From NCBI RefSeq assembly GCF_000513955.1, contig NZ_AZUZ01000024.1, positions 1 through 64,000 of the forward strand: a stretch of 64,000 nucleotides of DNA. The letters run 5' to 3'. This document shows positions 37,646-47,068 of this stretch, piece after piece. The stretch comes from Pseudoxanthomonas suwonensis J47. GTDB taxonomy: Bacteria; Pseudomonadota; Gammaproteobacteria; Xanthomonadales; Xanthomonadaceae. Position numbers and translations under genes: made by a program. The notes under the pieces were generated by a model. The model did no database searches. It was not told where the DNA came from and saw nothing but the letters and a program-made list of their open reading frames with translations. Each line of letters opens with the position of its first letter. The first letter of the stretch is position 1.

Positions 37646-38422
37646 GTGGCACTGGCAGCGAACGACTACGAACAGGCGGGCGAACTGAAGATCGGCCAGG
37701 TCGGCATCGCCAACCTGCGCATCCGCAACCTCGACGTGGACCAGCTCGTGCGCGAGATGCGCGAGCGGGTCGAGCGCGCGCCCAAGCTGTTCGGCCGCGC
37801 CGCGGTGATCGTCGATTTCGGCGGCCTGGCGAAGACCCCGGAAGTGGATACCGCCCGTGCCCTGATCGACGGGCTGCGCGGCGCCGGCGTGCTGCCGGTG
37901 GCGCTGGCCTACGGCACCCGCGACAACGACGCCCTCGCCGAGGCCCTTGGCCTGCCGGTGCTGGCCAAGTTCCGCGCCCAGTACGAGCGCAGCGAACCGG
38001 CCGCGGCCGCGCCGCCCCCGCCGCCCGCGCGCGAACCGGCCCCCGCCGCGCGCGCGGCCGCCCGCCCCGCCCCGGCGCCGGAGAAGCCGCGCGCCCCGGG
38101 CCGCATGCAGAAGACCGCGGTGCGTTCGGGCCAGCAGCTGTACGCCGAAGGCTGCGACCTGACCGTGCTGTCCACGGTCGGCGCCGGCGCCGAAGTGATT
38201 TCCGACGGTTCGATCCACGTCTACGGCAGCCTGCGCGGCCGCGCCCTCGCCGGCGCCCAGGGCAACACCGAGGCGCGGATCTTCTGCCGCGAATTCCACG
38301 CCGAGCTGGTGGCCATTGCCGGCCACTACAAGGTGCTGGACGATATCCCCGAAACCCTGCGCGGCAAGGCCGTGCAGGTGTGGCTGGACAACGGCCAGCT
38401 CAAGCTGGCCGCGCTCGACTGA
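37646..38422 (+). CDS. minC: Septum site-determining protein MinC
   Basis: A 258-residue inhibitor of FtsZ ring assembly. The N-terminal MinC_N domain (ELKIGQVGIANLRIRNL) is followed by a long Pro/Ala linker (about 112-150) and the C-terminal beta-helix domain (LTVLSTVGAGAEVISDG, HVYGSLRGRALAGA, REFHAELVAIAGHY) that binds MinD. The GTG at 37646 matches the family N-terminus best; GTG 37628 overlaps the GNAT gene. Operon order minC-minD-minE. Confidence 0.93.
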   Translation: MALAANDYEQAGELKIGQVGIANLRIRNLDVDQLVREMRERVERAPKLFGRAAVIVDFGGLAKTPEVDTARALIDGLRGAGVLPVALAYGTRDNDALAEALGLPVLAKFRAQYERSEPAAAAPPPPPAREPAPAARAAARPAPAPEKPRAPGRMQKTAVRSGQQLYAEGCDLTVLSTVGAGAEVISDGSIHVYGSLRGRALAGAQGNTEARIFCREFHAELVAIAGHYKVLDDIPETLRGKAVQVWLDNGQLKLAALD

Positions 38423-38491
38423 CCATCCCCCGGCGCGCCGGCGACGACGCCTGGCGCGCATACCCCGCACGCAGCACGCAGGAGACATCCA

Positions 38492-39301
38492 TTGGCTGAA
38501 ATCATCGTAGTCACTTCCGGCAAAGGCGGCGTCGGCAAGACCACCTCCAGCGCGAGCATCGCCATCGGCCTGGCCAAGCGCGGCCACAAGACCGCGGTGA
38601 TCGACTTCGACGTCGGCCTGCGCAACCTCGACCTGATCATGGGCTGCGAGCGCCGCGTGGTTTACGACTTCGTCAACGTCGTCCACGGCGAGGCCACGCT
38701 GAAGCAGGCCCTGATCAAGGACAAGCGCTTCGACAACCTCTACGTGCTGGCCGCCTCGCAGACCCGCGACAAGGACGCCCTCACCAGGGAAGGCGTCGAG
38801 AAGGTGCTCAAGGACCTGGCCGCCGACGGCTTCGAATACATCGTCTGCGACTCGCCGGCCGGCATCGAGAAGGGCGCGTTCCTGGCCATGTACTTCGCCG
38901 ACAAGGCGGTGGTCGTGGTCAACCCGGAAGTGTCCTCGGTGCGCGACTCCGACCGCATCATCGGCCTGCTCGACTCCAAGACCCGCCACGCCGAGAACGG
39001 CGAACCGCTGCCGGCGCACCTGCTGCTGACCCGCTACAGCCCGGCGCGCGTGGCCACCGGCGAGATGCTGAGCATCGCCGACGTCGAGGAGGTGCTGGGC
39101 CTGAAGGCGCTGGGCGTGATCCCCGAGTCGACCGACGTGCTCAACGCCTCCAACAAGGGCGAGCCGGTGATCCTGGAAGCCGAATCCGAGGCCGGCCAGG
39201 CCTATGACGACGCGGTCGGCCGCCTGCTCGGGGAGGATCGTCCGATGCGCTTCACCACCCTGGAGAAGAAGGGCTTCTTCAGCAAGTTGTTCGGAGGTTG
39301 A
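38492..39301 (+). CDS. minD: Septum site-determining ATPase MinD
   Basis: A 269-residue ParA/MinD ATPase. The deviant Walker A is [12 protein letters not shown] at 10-21, and the C-terminal membrane-targeting helix ends [11 protein letters not shown]. It recruits MinC to the membrane and is cycled by MinE. The start is TTG at 38492, with a good AGGAGA ribosome site 6 nt upstream; no ATG is nearby in frame. Confidence 0.96.
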   Translation: MAEIIVVTSGKGGVGKTTSSASIAIGLAKRGHKTAVIDFDVGLRNLDLIMGCERRVVYDFVNVVHGEATLKQALIKDKRFDNLYVLAASQTRDKDALTREGVEKVLKDLAADGFEYIVCDSPAGIEKGAFLAMYFADKAVVVVNPEVSSVRDSDRIIGLLDSKTRHAENGEPLPAHLLLTRYSPARVATGEMLSIADVEEVLGLKALGVIPESTDVLNASNKGEPVILEAESEAGQAYDDAVGRLLGEDRPMRFTTLEKKGFFSKLFGG

Positions 39302-39303
39302 GC

Positions 39304-39561
39304 ATGGGCCTGTTCGACTTCCTGAAGTCCAAGAAGAACACCGCCGAGACGGCCAAGAACCGCCTGCAGATCATCATCGCCCAGGAGCGCAGCAGCCGCG
39401 GCGCCCCGGACTACCTGCCGCTGCTGCGGCGGGAACTGCTGGAGGTGATCAAGAAGTACGTCAACGTCGACGTCGACGCGGTCAAGGTCGACCTGATCAA
39501 GGACGGCGAACACGACGTGCTCGACATCTCGGTGGCCCTGCCGGAAGGCCCGGCCAACTGA
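39304..39561 (+). CDS. minE: Cell division topological factor MinE
   Basis: An 85-residue MinE. The N-terminal membrane/MinD-binding part is [20 protein letters not shown] with IIIAQERS, followed by the topological specificity domain ([20 protein letters not shown]). It stimulates MinD ATPase to drive oscillation. ATG 39304, 2 nt after minD. Confidence 0.96.
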   Translation: MGLFDFLKSKKNTAETAKNRLQIIIAQERSSRGAPDYLPLLRRELLEVIKKYVNVDVDAVKVDLIKDGEHDVLDISVALPEGPAN

Positions 39562-39684
39562 CCCGGCCCGGCGGGGACGCGCCAGCGTGCCCGCCCGTTC
39601 CCTGGCCGGCAGGAACGCGCAGGCGCCTGCCGTGCATCGCGTGGTGCTGCGTGGCCCGCGACTTCCCACGTTCGCCCTGCACCC

Positions 39685-40176
39685 GTGCCTGACGCAGCGA
39701 TGACCGCTCCCGATCCTTCCACCGTCCTCCGCCTGGACGACATCTCCGTGGCCGACGCCGCCGCCCTGCTGGCCCGCCATGACCTGGTGCTGGAGCAGGT
39801 CCCCGCAGGCGCGCCGATTCCCGGCAGCTACTGGGGCGAACCGGAGGCCGGCATCATCGGCAGCACCGTCTACGTGCGCGGCGACACGCCGGTGCATTCG
39901 ATGCTGCACGAGGCCTGCCACCTGATCGTGCTCCCGCCCGAACGCCGCGCCCAGGTCCACACCGACGCCACCGACTCGGTGCCCGAGGAGGACGCCACCT
40001 GCTACCTGCAGATCGTCCTCGCCGGCCAGCTGCCCGGCGTCGGCAGCGAGCGCCTGATGGCCGACATGGATGCGTGGGGGTACACGTACCGCCTCGGCTC
40101 GACGAAGGCGTGGTTCGAGCAGGACGCCGACGACGCCCGCCAGTGGCTGGCCGAGCGCGGGTTGCTGCCGGCCTGA
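39685..40176 (+). CDS. Unknown protein with a HEACH metal-site motif
   Basis: A 163-residue protein (GTG 39685) or 158 residues (ATG 39700). HSMLHEACHLIVLPP contains HExxH (HEACH), the zinc-metallopeptidase signature, and EEDATCYLQIVLAG follows with a possible third ligand Glu, an arrangement like IrrE/ImmA-type peptidases. No family name recognised. It follows minE by about 125 nt and may have its own promoter. Confidence 0.6.
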   Translation: MPDAAMTAPDPSTVLRLDDISVADAAALLARHDLVLEQVPAGAPIPGSYWGEPEAGIIGSTVYVRGDTPVHSMLHEACHLIVLPPERRAQVHTDATDSVPEEDATCYLQIVLAGQLPGVGSERLMADMDAWGYTYRLGSTKAWFEQDADDARQWLAERGLLPA

Positions 40177-40182
40177 GAAAAA

Positions 40183-40286
40183 GCAGCGGGGCAAGCCCCG
40201 CTCTACCGTAGAGTCGGGCTTGCCCGACTCCCACGCCGCATGTCCCAGCCCCGCGCGAAAAAGCAGCGGGGCAAGCCCCGCTCTAC
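40183..40286. repeat. REP-like triplet
   Basis: GCAGCGGGGCAAGCCCCGCT units at 40183-40206 and 40263-40286, with the inverted GTAGAGTCGGGCTTGCCCGA unit at 40208-40231 between. Same arrangement as at 30-139. Located between convergent gene ends, typical for REPs. Confidence 0.85.
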
Positions 40287-40302
40287 GGAACGAATCGCCG
40301 GT

Positions 40303-41610
40303 TCAGGCGCCTTCGCGTGGCCGCGAGCGGCCCAGGTCGAGGGTCGCCACCGTGCCTTGCGGCTGCCGTGGCGCGAACGCCAACTTCCAGCCCAGGTGCT
40401 CGCACAGCCGCGCGATCAACTCCAGCCCGATCCCGGGCGCCTGGCCCTCGCCTCCCACCCGGGCCAAGCGGGCGTGGATCGTGCTGATTTCCTCAGGCGC
40501 CATGCCATGGCCCGGGTCCTCGATCGTCGCCACCGCGTCGGCCGTCAGCGACACCCGTACCACTCCGCGGTCGCTGTTCTCGACCGCATTGCGCAGGAGG
40601 TTGCCGATCGCCGCCTCCACCACCCCCGGCGGGGCGAGGATCACGCACGGCGACAACGCGCCGAACTCGATGGCCAACTGCTTGTCGCCCAGCAGGTGGG
40701 CATGGTCGTCCACGACCTGCCGCAGCACCTGGTCCAGCTCGATCCGTTCGGACAGCGCGGGCAGGCGCGCCGGGTCCCGCGCCAGCACCAGCAGCAGCTG
40801 GATCAGCTGCTCCACGCCCTGGGCGGTGTGCAGGACCCGTTGCAACTGCTGCCGCGCCATTGGTGGCAGCTCCGGGTTGTCCAGGGCGAGGCCAGCGGCG
40901 CCGACGATCACCGCCACCGGCGTGCGCAGCTCGTGGCTGGCGGTGGTGATGAAGACGCGCTCGCGCTGCACGAACTGGTCGTTGCGCTTCAGGTAGGCGT
41001 TGAGCGCATCGGCGATCACGTAGAGCTCGGAACTGCCACCCGCCGGCACTTCGACCCGCTGCGCCTGCGCGCCGGCGCGCAGGCGGCCGATGTCGTCGGC
41101 GAACAGGGCCAGGGGCCGGACCAGGCGCCCCACACCCAGCCAGGCGGCCAGGCCGGCGACCACGATCAGAACCGCTCCGGCCAGCACCGCGGAACGCTCG
41201 GCGAAGGATTCCAGTTCGTGGAAGTCCTCGATGTCGAGCGCCAGTGCCAGCCGGCCGAAGCGCTGGCTTGGACGGATCATCACCACGCTCAGCCGCCCGT
41301 CGAGGCGGACGTTGTCGTGCAATCCATCGTGCAGCCCGTGCAGGCCCTCCGGCACCGGCTGGCTGCCGTCGAGGCGGAACAGGCGCAGGGTGTCCGAATC
41401 CTGCCAGCGGTAGGAAGGATCGCGTGCGCTGTGGTCCTCGATCGCGGCCAGCTCCGAGCGAAGCAGCGCCCGCCAGGCCGCGTGCTCGGCGTGCTCGTGG
41501 ACGTGGGTGCCCACCGCGAACACCAGCACCGAGATCAGCGCCGAGAACGCCAGCAGCCACGCCACCATGCGCCGGCGCAGCGACTTTGCCCGGCGCGCGG
41601 CTTCAACCAT
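40303..41610 (-). CDS. Sensor histidine kinase (HAMP-HisKA-HATPase)
   Basis: A 435-residue inner-membrane sensor kinase. Membrane helices at about 14-34 and 141-160 bracket a periplasmic sensor of about 105 residues rich in His and acidic residues (HVHEHAEHAAW; GLHGLHDGLHDN), which hints at metal or cation sensing. HAMP, then HisKA with TTASHELRTPVAV (His226), then HATPase with NLLRNAVENS and DPGHGMAPEE. It overlaps the OmpR-type regulator gene by 8 nt. Confidence 0.9.
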   Translation of the reverse strand: MVEAARRAKSLRRRMVAWLLAFSALISVLVFAVGTHVHEHAEHAAWRALLRSELAAIEDHSARDPSYRWQDSDTLRLFRLDGSQPVPEGLHGLHDGLHDNVRLDGRLSVVMIRPSQRFGRLALALDIEDFHELESFAERSAVLAGAVLIVVAGLAAWLGVGRLVRPLALFADDIGRLRAGAQAQRVEVPAGGSSELYVIADALNAYLKRNDQFVQRERVFITTASHELRTPVAVIVGAAGLALDNPELPPMARQQLQRVLHTAQGVEQLIQLLLVLARDPARLPALSERIELDQVLRQVVDDHAHLLGDKQLAIEFGALSPCVILAPPGVVEAAIGNLLRNAVENSDRGVVRVSLTADAVATIEDPGHGMAPEEISTIHARLARVGGEGQAPGIGLELIARLCEHLGWKLAFAPRQPQGTVATLDLGRSRPREGA

Positions 41611-42298
41611 CCATCTGCTCCCCGGCCACGGCCGCGAGGCGATAGCCGACCCGCGGCAGGGTCTGGATCAGCTTGCGTTCGAACGGGCCGTCGACGACGC
41701 GACGCAGCTCGTACACGTGCGATCGCAGCAGGTCGCCCTCGGGTGGCTCGTCGCCCCACAGCGAATACTCCAGTTCGCCGCGGCTGACCGCCGCCGGGCT
41801 CGCGCGCATCAGCGTCTCCAGCAGCTTGCGGCAGGCCGGATACAGGTGCAGCAGGCGGCCGCCGCGGCGCGCCTCCAGCGTGGACAGGTCCAGCACCAGG
41901 TCCTCCACCTGCAGCACCTTCCGCTGCGCGCGGCCATGCGCGCGCAGCAGCAGCGCCTCCAGGCGGATCTCCAGCTCCGGCAGGTCGAACGGCTTGGTCA
42001 GGTAGTCGTCGGCGCCGGCGCGGAAGCCGGCGATCTTGTCCGGCAGTTCGTCGCGCGCGGTCAGCATGATCGCGGGAGTCTCGCAATGGTGCTGCTGGCG
42101 CAGCCGGCGCAGCACTTCCGCCCCGTCCATGCGCGGCAGCATCCAGTCCACGACCAGCGCGTCGTAGGCCTGGCTGGTCGCCAGATGCAGGCCGGTTGCG
42201 CCGTCCGGAGCCACGTCGAGCACATGGCCGCGCGCTTCGAAGTATTCGAACAGGTTGGCCACCAGTTGCCGGTTGTCCTCGATCACCAGCAGGCGCAT
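41603..42298 (-). CDS. OmpR-family response regulator
   Basis: A 231-residue regulator with receiver domain (EDN at 7-9, Asp51 in VVDWMLPRMDG, Thr in MLTA, Lys in LTKPFD) and a winged-helix DNA-binding domain (LYPACRKLLETLMRASP, SHVYELRRVVDGPF, LPRVGYRLAA). Start ATG 42296-42298. It is divergent from the PAP2-EptA pair across a 197-nt region with a perfect palindrome, so those two genes are likely targets, as in PmrA or ColR systems. That link is inference. Confidence 0.9.
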   Translation of the reverse strand: MRLLVIEDNRQLVANLFEYFEARGHVLDVAPDGATGLHLATSQAYDALVVDWMLPRMDGAEVLRRLRQQHHCETPAIMLTARDELPDKIAGFRAGADDYLTKPFDLPELEIRLEALLLRAHGRAQRKVLQVEDLVLDLSTLEARRGGRLLHLYPACRKLLETLMRASPAAVSRGELEYSLWGDEPPEGDLLRSHVYELRRVVDGPFERKLIQTLPRVGYRLAAVAGEQMDG

Positions 42299-42405
42299 GC
42301 CAGGTATCCTGCGTCGCGAAGGCCTCATGATAAACCCGCGGATGCCGGAATCCGGTCGCAGAAGTGGCAGCGGCATCGACCGTTCCCGTCGGCCGCATGA
42401 ACGTG

Positions 42406-42427
42406 GCCCCGCGGTTAACCGCGGGGC
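42406..42427. promoter_or_regulatory. Perfect 22-bp palindrome between divergent operons
   Basis: Half-site GCCCCGCGGTT followed directly by its reverse complement, with no spacer (centre GTTAAC). It lies between the OmpR-type regulator gene and the PAP2-EptA operon, 69 nt before the PAP2 start. Candidate operator or cruciform. Confidence 0.55.
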
Positions 42428-42495
42428 AACCTGGTTCCGACCACTCTCCGACAGCCCGGCCATCAGCATGGGCGCGCCTTTCCAGCAGCGCCCCC

Positions 42496-43215
42496 ATGAG
42501 TCCCTGGTCCGTCACACCCGCACTCGATCGCCCCCGTGTTCCGCCGCTGCCCCGCGGCTTCCTGCTCGGCCACCTGGCCTGGCCGCTGCTTGCCGCGGCG
42601 CTTGCCAGCGCCCTGCTGATGCAAGGTGGCGACCGCTGGCTGGCCGACCTGCTGTTCCACCTCGAAGGCGGTCACTGGGCGTTGCGCGGGCACTGGCTGA
42701 CCAGCGAGGTGATCCACCGCGGCGGCAAGGTAGCCAGCGCGCTGGCCTGGCTCGGCGTGATCGGCCTGTACCTGCATGCACGCCGCCGCCCCGGGCGGAC
42801 GTCGCTGCGCCAGCCGCTTCTGTACCTGCTGATCGCCGTCGCCCTTGGCAGCGGCACGGTGTCCCTGCTCAAGCAGGTATCCCCGCTCGACTGCCCCTGG
42901 GACCTCGCGCGCTACGGCGCGACCGCGGGCGCGGCGCATGGTGGTTGCTACCCGGCGGGCCACGCCAGCGCCGGGTACGCCTGGGTCGCGCTCTACTTCG
43001 CCGCCCTGCTGGGCCGGCCGCGCTGGCGCTGGCACGGGCTGGCCGTGGGGCTGGGGGCCGGCCTGGCGTTCGGCCTGGCCCAGCAGCTGCGCGGCGCGCA
43101 TTTCGCCTCGCATGACGTGGCCACGCTGGCCGTGTGCTGGCTGGTTTCGCTGGGCCTATTCGCCGTCTTCCACGCCTGCGCCGCGCGCGCCCAGGCAGGG
43201 GTACCGCACGCGTGA
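42496..43215 (+). CDS. PAP2-family membrane phosphatase
   Basis: A 239-residue integral membrane phosphatase with about six helices. The three PAP2 motifs are seen: KQVSPLDCPWDL (KxxxxxxR variant with Lys), YPAGHASAGYAW (PSGH-like with catalytic His) and RGAHFASHDVATL (SRxxxxxHxxxD-like). Related enzymes dephosphorylate lipid A (LpxE/LpxF type) or undecaprenyl diphosphate. Its GTGA overlap with the EptA-type gene suggests it makes or balances the lipid A phosphate acceptor; not proven. Confidence 0.82.
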   Translation: MSPWSVTPALDRPRVPPLPRGFLLGHLAWPLLAAALASALLMQGGDRWLADLLFHLEGGHWALRGHWLTSEVIHRGGKVASALAWLGVIGLYLHARRRPGRTSLRQPLLYLLIAVALGSGTVSLLKQVSPLDCPWDLARYGATAGAAHGGCYPAGHASAGYAWVALYFAALLGRPRWRWHGLAVGLGAGLAFGLAQQLRGAHFASHDVATLAVCWLVSLGLFAVFHACAARAQAGVPHA

Positions 43216-44924
43216 GCACCTGGATCCTGCGTCGCCCGGTCCTGCCGGCCCGGACCGCGTGGCGGCACTGGCGCCCGCCGATGTCGACCGAGGCGCTGCT
43301 GGCCTGGACCACCCTCTTCTTCGTCGTGGCCTGCAACGGCCTGTTCTGGCGCGAGGCGCTGGCCGTGCACCCGGGCAGCGTGCGCTTCGCGGTCGCGCTG
43401 TTGCTGCTGCTGGCGGGAGTCCACGGGCTGCTGCTGGGACTGCTGGCGTGGCGCTGGAACGCGCGCGTCGTGGTCTCCGTGCTCGTGCCGATGGCGCTGG
43501 CGGCGGCGCATTACATGGGCCGCTACCACATCTACCTTGACGTGGACATGCTGCGCAACGTGCTCGCTACCGACGTCAAGGAGTCCGGCGAACTGCTCAC
43601 CGCCTCGCTGCTGTGGCCGACTGCGCTGGCGATACCAGCGCTGTGGTTGCTGTGGCGGGTGCGGTTGAGGGCGTACCGCCTGCCGTGCGCGCTGCTGCGT
43701 CGCGCCGGCTTCCTGCTGGTGGCGCTGGCCGCAGTCGCCGCCGGCGCCCTGCTCGCGCCGCAAGACGTGTCCTCGCTGCTGCGCGGCCACCGCGAGGTGC
43801 GCTACCTGGCCACCCCGGCCAACATTCTGGTCGGACTGCCGCGCGCCCTGCAGGGCGACGGTCCGGTCCGGCACGAGGCGAAGTCCCCGATCGGCCTGGA
43901 TGCGCGCGCCATACCGCACGCGGCAGGCGCGCGCCCGCGCCTGCTGGTGATCGTGGTCGGCGAAACCGTGCGTGCGGAGAACTGGGGCCTGAATGGTTAC
44001 GCGCGCCAGACCACCCCCGAACTGCAGCGGATCGGCGTGCTCAACTTCCCCGACGTGCAGTCCTGCGGGACCGCCACCGAGATCTCGCTGCCGTGCATGT
44101 TCTCGCCGTGGGGCCGCCGTGGCTACGACGAGGCACGCATCCGCGGCCACCAGTCGTTGCTGCACGTGCTCGAGCATGCGGGCGTGGCGACGCTGTGGCG
44201 CGACAACCAGTCCGGCTGCAAGGGCGTGTGCGAGGGCCTGGAAACCGATCGCCTCGACGACGCCACCGATCCTTCGCTGTGCGCCGGCGGCCGCTGCCTG
44301 GACGAGATCCTGCTCGACCGCCTGCCCGAGCGGGTCCGCGCCCGCCGCGGCGACCGCGTGGTGGTGCTGCACCCGCTCGGCAACCACGGCCCCAGTTACT
44401 TCGAACGCTACCCACCCGCGTTCCGTCGCTACACGCCAACCTGCGAAAGCGCAGACCTCGGGGGATGCAGCCGCGAACAGATCGTCAACAGCTACGACAA
44501 CGCGGTGCTCTACGCCGACCACGTGCTCGCCCGTCTGGTCGACACGCTCGACAGCATGGAAGACTACGACACGGCGATGATCTATCTGTCCGACCACGGC
44601 GAATCGCTGGGCGAGAAGGGTCTGTACCTGCACGGGATGCCGCGGGCGATCGCACCCGAGCAGCAGACCCGGGTACCGATGGTGATGTGGTTCTCGGCAG
44701 GCTTCGCCGCCGACCGCAAGCTCGATCTGGCATGCCTGCGCGAGCGCGCCGCCCGGCCGGCGGACCACGACAAGCTGTTCTCGACCGTGCTCGGCCTGAT
44801 GCAGGTCCGCACCGCCCTCTACGATCCCGCGCAGGACCTGTCCGCCGGGTGCGTGCAGGACCCGCAAGGCCTCGTGGCCGCCCCGGCGCCGCGCCAGGTT
44901 GCGGGGCCGGGCCCGAGCCACTAG
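43212..44924 (+). CDS. EptA-type lipid A phosphoethanolamine transferase
   Basis: A 570-residue enzyme: five N-terminal membrane helices, then a periplasmic sulfatase-like zinc domain. Catalytic features: GETVRAENWGLNGY (zinc Glu, near residue 250), SCGTATEISLPCMFS with the nucleophile Thr (near 287), NQSGCKGVC, HPLGNHGPSYF and LSDHGESLGE with zinc Asp and His, then LYLHGMP. Cysteines in CKGVC and CESADLGGC would form the usual disulfides. Family members transfer phosphoethanolamine from phosphatidylethanolamine to lipid A and reduce binding of cationic peptides. GTG start 43212 overlaps the PAP2 stop. Confidence 0.9.
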   Translation: MSTWILRRPVLPARTAWRHWRPPMSTEALLAWTTLFFVVACNGLFWREALAVHPGSVRFAVALLLLLAGVHGLLLGLLAWRWNARVVVSVLVPMALAAAHYMGRYHIYLDVDMLRNVLATDVKESGELLTASLLWPTALAIPALWLLWRVRLRAYRLPCALLRRAGFLLVALAAVAAGALLAPQDVSSLLRGHREVRYLATPANILVGLPRALQGDGPVRHEAKSPIGLDARAIPHAAGARPRLLVIVVGETVRAENWGLNGYARQTTPELQRIGVLNFPDVQSCGTATEISLPCMFSPWGRRGYDEARIRGHQSLLHVLEHAGVATLWRDNQSGCKGVCEGLETDRLDDATDPSLCAGGRCLDEILLDRLPERVRARRGDRVVVLHPLGNHGPSYFERYPPAFRRYTPTCESADLGGCSREQIVNSYDNAVLYADHVLARLVDTLDSMEDYDTAMIYLSDHGESLGEKGLYLHGMPRAIAPEQQTRVPMVMWFSAGFAADRKLDLACLRERAARPADHDKLFSTVLGLMQVRTALYDPAQDLSAGCVQDPQGLVAAPAPRQVAGPGPSH

Positions 44925-44957
44925 CCTCCCGGGACTGCAATCCACCCGGAGTCCCAC

Positions 44958-46937
44958 GTGAAACACCGCCATCTCCTGCTGCCGCTCGCCATCGCCGCGG
45001 GCGTGCTGTCCCTGTCCGCCTGCAAGAAGGAAGCCTCGCCGGGTGAAACCGGCGCCACCGGCAAGGCCCGCACCGAAACCGCCGACGAGTTCGTCGCCCG
45101 CATCAACGCCGAGTTCAAGGCCGACATGCCGGAGCAGACCTCCGCGCAGTGGCTCTCGCAGACCTACATCAACGAGGACAGCCAGCGCGTGGCCGCCAAG
45201 GCCAACGAGCGCGCCCTGACCAAGCTCAATTCCTGGATCGAGCAGGCCGCCAGGTTCGAAGGCCAGCCGATGTCCGAGGCCAGCCGCCGCACCTTGGCCC
45301 TGCTGAAGCTGCAGACGCCGATGCCGGCGCCGAAGGACCCGGCCAAGCTCGGCGAACTGACCACCATCGCCACGAAGATGGAGGGCGCGTACGGCGCCGG
45401 CACCTATTGCACCGGCGAAGGCGACGCGAAGAAGTGCCGCCAGCTCGGCGAACTCGAGGACGTGCTGCGCTCCAGCCGCGACTACGACGCCCAGCTCGAC
45501 GCCTGGCAGGGCTGGCACTCCATCGCCACCTCGATGCGCAACGACTACGCCCGCTTCGTCGAACTGGTCAACGAAGGCGCCCGCGAACAGGGCTACGCCA
45601 ACGCCGGCGCGATGTGGCGCAGCGCCTACGACATGGATCCGGACGCGTTCGCCGCCGAGACCGATCGCCTGTGGGAACAGGTCAAGCCGCTGTACGAGCA
45701 GCTGCACTGCTACACCCGCGACAAGCTGCAGCAGACCTACGGCGTGGAGAAGGGCCAGGTCGCCGGCGGCCTGCTGCCGGCCCACCTGATGGGCAACATG
45801 TGGCAGCAGGACTGGGGCAACCTCTGGGACATGCTGCAGCCCTACCCGGGCGCCGGCGACCTGGACATCACCGCCGCCCTGGAGAAGCAGTACCAGCAGG
45901 AACTGCGCGCGGCGCAGCAGAAGCGCGGCGCCAGTCCGGACGCCCGCGCCAGCTTCGAGGCCGAGCGCGAGGCGCGCCTGGCGGTGGCGAAGAAGATGAC
46001 CGAGCGTGCGCAGGACTTCTATGTCTCGCTGGGCATGCCCAAGCTGCCGCCGACCTTCTGGGAACGCAGCCAGTTCATCAAGCCTCTGGACCGCGACGTG
46101 GTCTGCCACGCCAGCGCCTGGGACATGGACATGGAAGGCGACGTGCGCATCAAGATGTGCATCAAGCCGAACGAGGAAGAGTTCACGACGCTCTACCACG
46201 AGCTGGGCCACCTCTATTACGACCTGGCCTACAACCCGCAACCGCCGCTGTTCCAGAACGGCGCCAACGACGGTTTCCACGAAGCCATCGGCGACACCAT
46301 CGTGCTGGCGATGACGCCGAAGTACCTGGAGTCGATCGGCCTGGTCAACGCGCAGCAGCAGACCCGGGAGGCGCTGATCAACGAGCAGATGCGCATGGCC
46401 CTGGCCAAGGTCGCGTTCCTGCCGTTCGGCCTGATGATCGACCGCTGGCGCTGGGGCGTGTTCGACGGCTCCATCACCCCGGACAACTACAACGCCGCCT
46501 GGTGGCAGCTGAAGGCCAGGTACCAGGGCGTGGCCCCGGCCGGCGCGCGCGGCGAGGAGTTCTTCGATCCGGGCGCCAAGTACCACGTGCCGGGCAACAC
46601 CCCGTACACGCGCTACTTCCTCGCGCACCTGCTGCAGTTCCAGTTCTACAAGTCGCTGTGCGAGGCCGCCGGCCACACCGGCCCGCTGTACCAGTGCACG
46701 TTCTACGGCAACCCCGAGGCCGGGAAGAAGTTCCAGGCGATGCTCGCGCGCGGCGCCAGCCAGCCGTGGCAGGCCACGCTCAAGGAGCTGACCGGGAGCG
46801 AGCAGATCGACGGCGGCGCGGTGCTCGAATACTTCGCGCCGCTGCAGGAATGGCTGGAGCAGCAGAACCAGGGCCGCCAGTGCGGCTGGGAGGCCCCGGC
46901 CTCCGCCGCCGCGCCGGCTCCTGCCAAGCAGGGCTGA
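44958..46937 (+). CDS. M2-family (ACE-like) metallopeptidase lipoprotein
   Basis: A 659-residue peptidyl-dipeptidase homologous to angiotensin-converting enzyme. It has a signal peptide with lipobox LSLSAC, so it is membrane-anchored in the periplasm. The zinc site is YHELGHLYYDL (HELGH, His414-His418) with the third ligand in GFHEAIGD. Other ACE-like segments are GGLLPAHLMGNMWQQDWGN and PGNTPYTRYFLAHLLQFQFY (read in parts). Start is GTG 44958 behind CGGAG. A strong terminator follows. Confidence 0.92.
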   Translation: MKHRHLLLPLAIAAGVLSLSACKKEASPGETGATGKARTETADEFVARINAEFKADMPEQTSAQWLSQTYINEDSQRVAAKANERALTKLNSWIEQAARFEGQPMSEASRRTLALLKLQTPMPAPKDPAKLGELTTIATKMEGAYGAGTYCTGEGDAKKCRQLGELEDVLRSSRDYDAQLDAWQGWHSIATSMRNDYARFVELVNEGAREQGYANAGAMWRSAYDMDPDAFAAETDRLWEQVKPLYEQLHCYTRDKLQQTYGVEKGQVAGGLLPAHLMGNMWQQDWGNLWDMLQPYPGAGDLDITAALEKQYQQELRAAQQKRGASPDARASFEAEREARLAVAKKMTERAQDFYVSLGMPKLPPTFWERSQFIKPLDRDVVCHASAWDMDMEGDVRIKMCIKPNEEEFTTLYHELGHLYYDLAYNPQPPLFQNGANDGFHEAIGDTIVLAMTPKYLESIGLVNAQQQTREALINEQMRMALAKVAFLPFGLMIDRWRWGVFDGSITPDNYNAAWWQLKARYQGVAPAGARGEEFFDPGAKYHVPGNTPYTRYFLAHLLQFQFYKSLCEAAGHTGPLYQCTFYGNPEAGKKFQAMLARGASQPWQATLKELTGSEQIDGGAVLEYFAPLQEWLEQQNQGRQCGWEAPASAAAPAPAKQG

Positions 46938-46961
46938 CGCCGCCCAGCCGGCTGATGCAAC

Positions 46962-46996
46962 AAGGCCCGCGAGTCACCTCGCGGGCCTTTCTTTTT
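46962..46996 (+). terminator. Rho-independent terminator of the M2 peptidase gene
   Basis: Perfect 12-bp stem AAGGCCCGCGAG/CTCGCGGGCCTT, loop TCAC, then TCTTTTTG. 24 nt after the stop codon. Confidence 0.92.
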
Positions 46997-47068
46997 GCGC
47001 CCCTCCCCCACCGGGGGAGGGGCCGGGGGAGAGGGCCGGGCCCCGGCAACCGCCCGATCGCCACGCGA

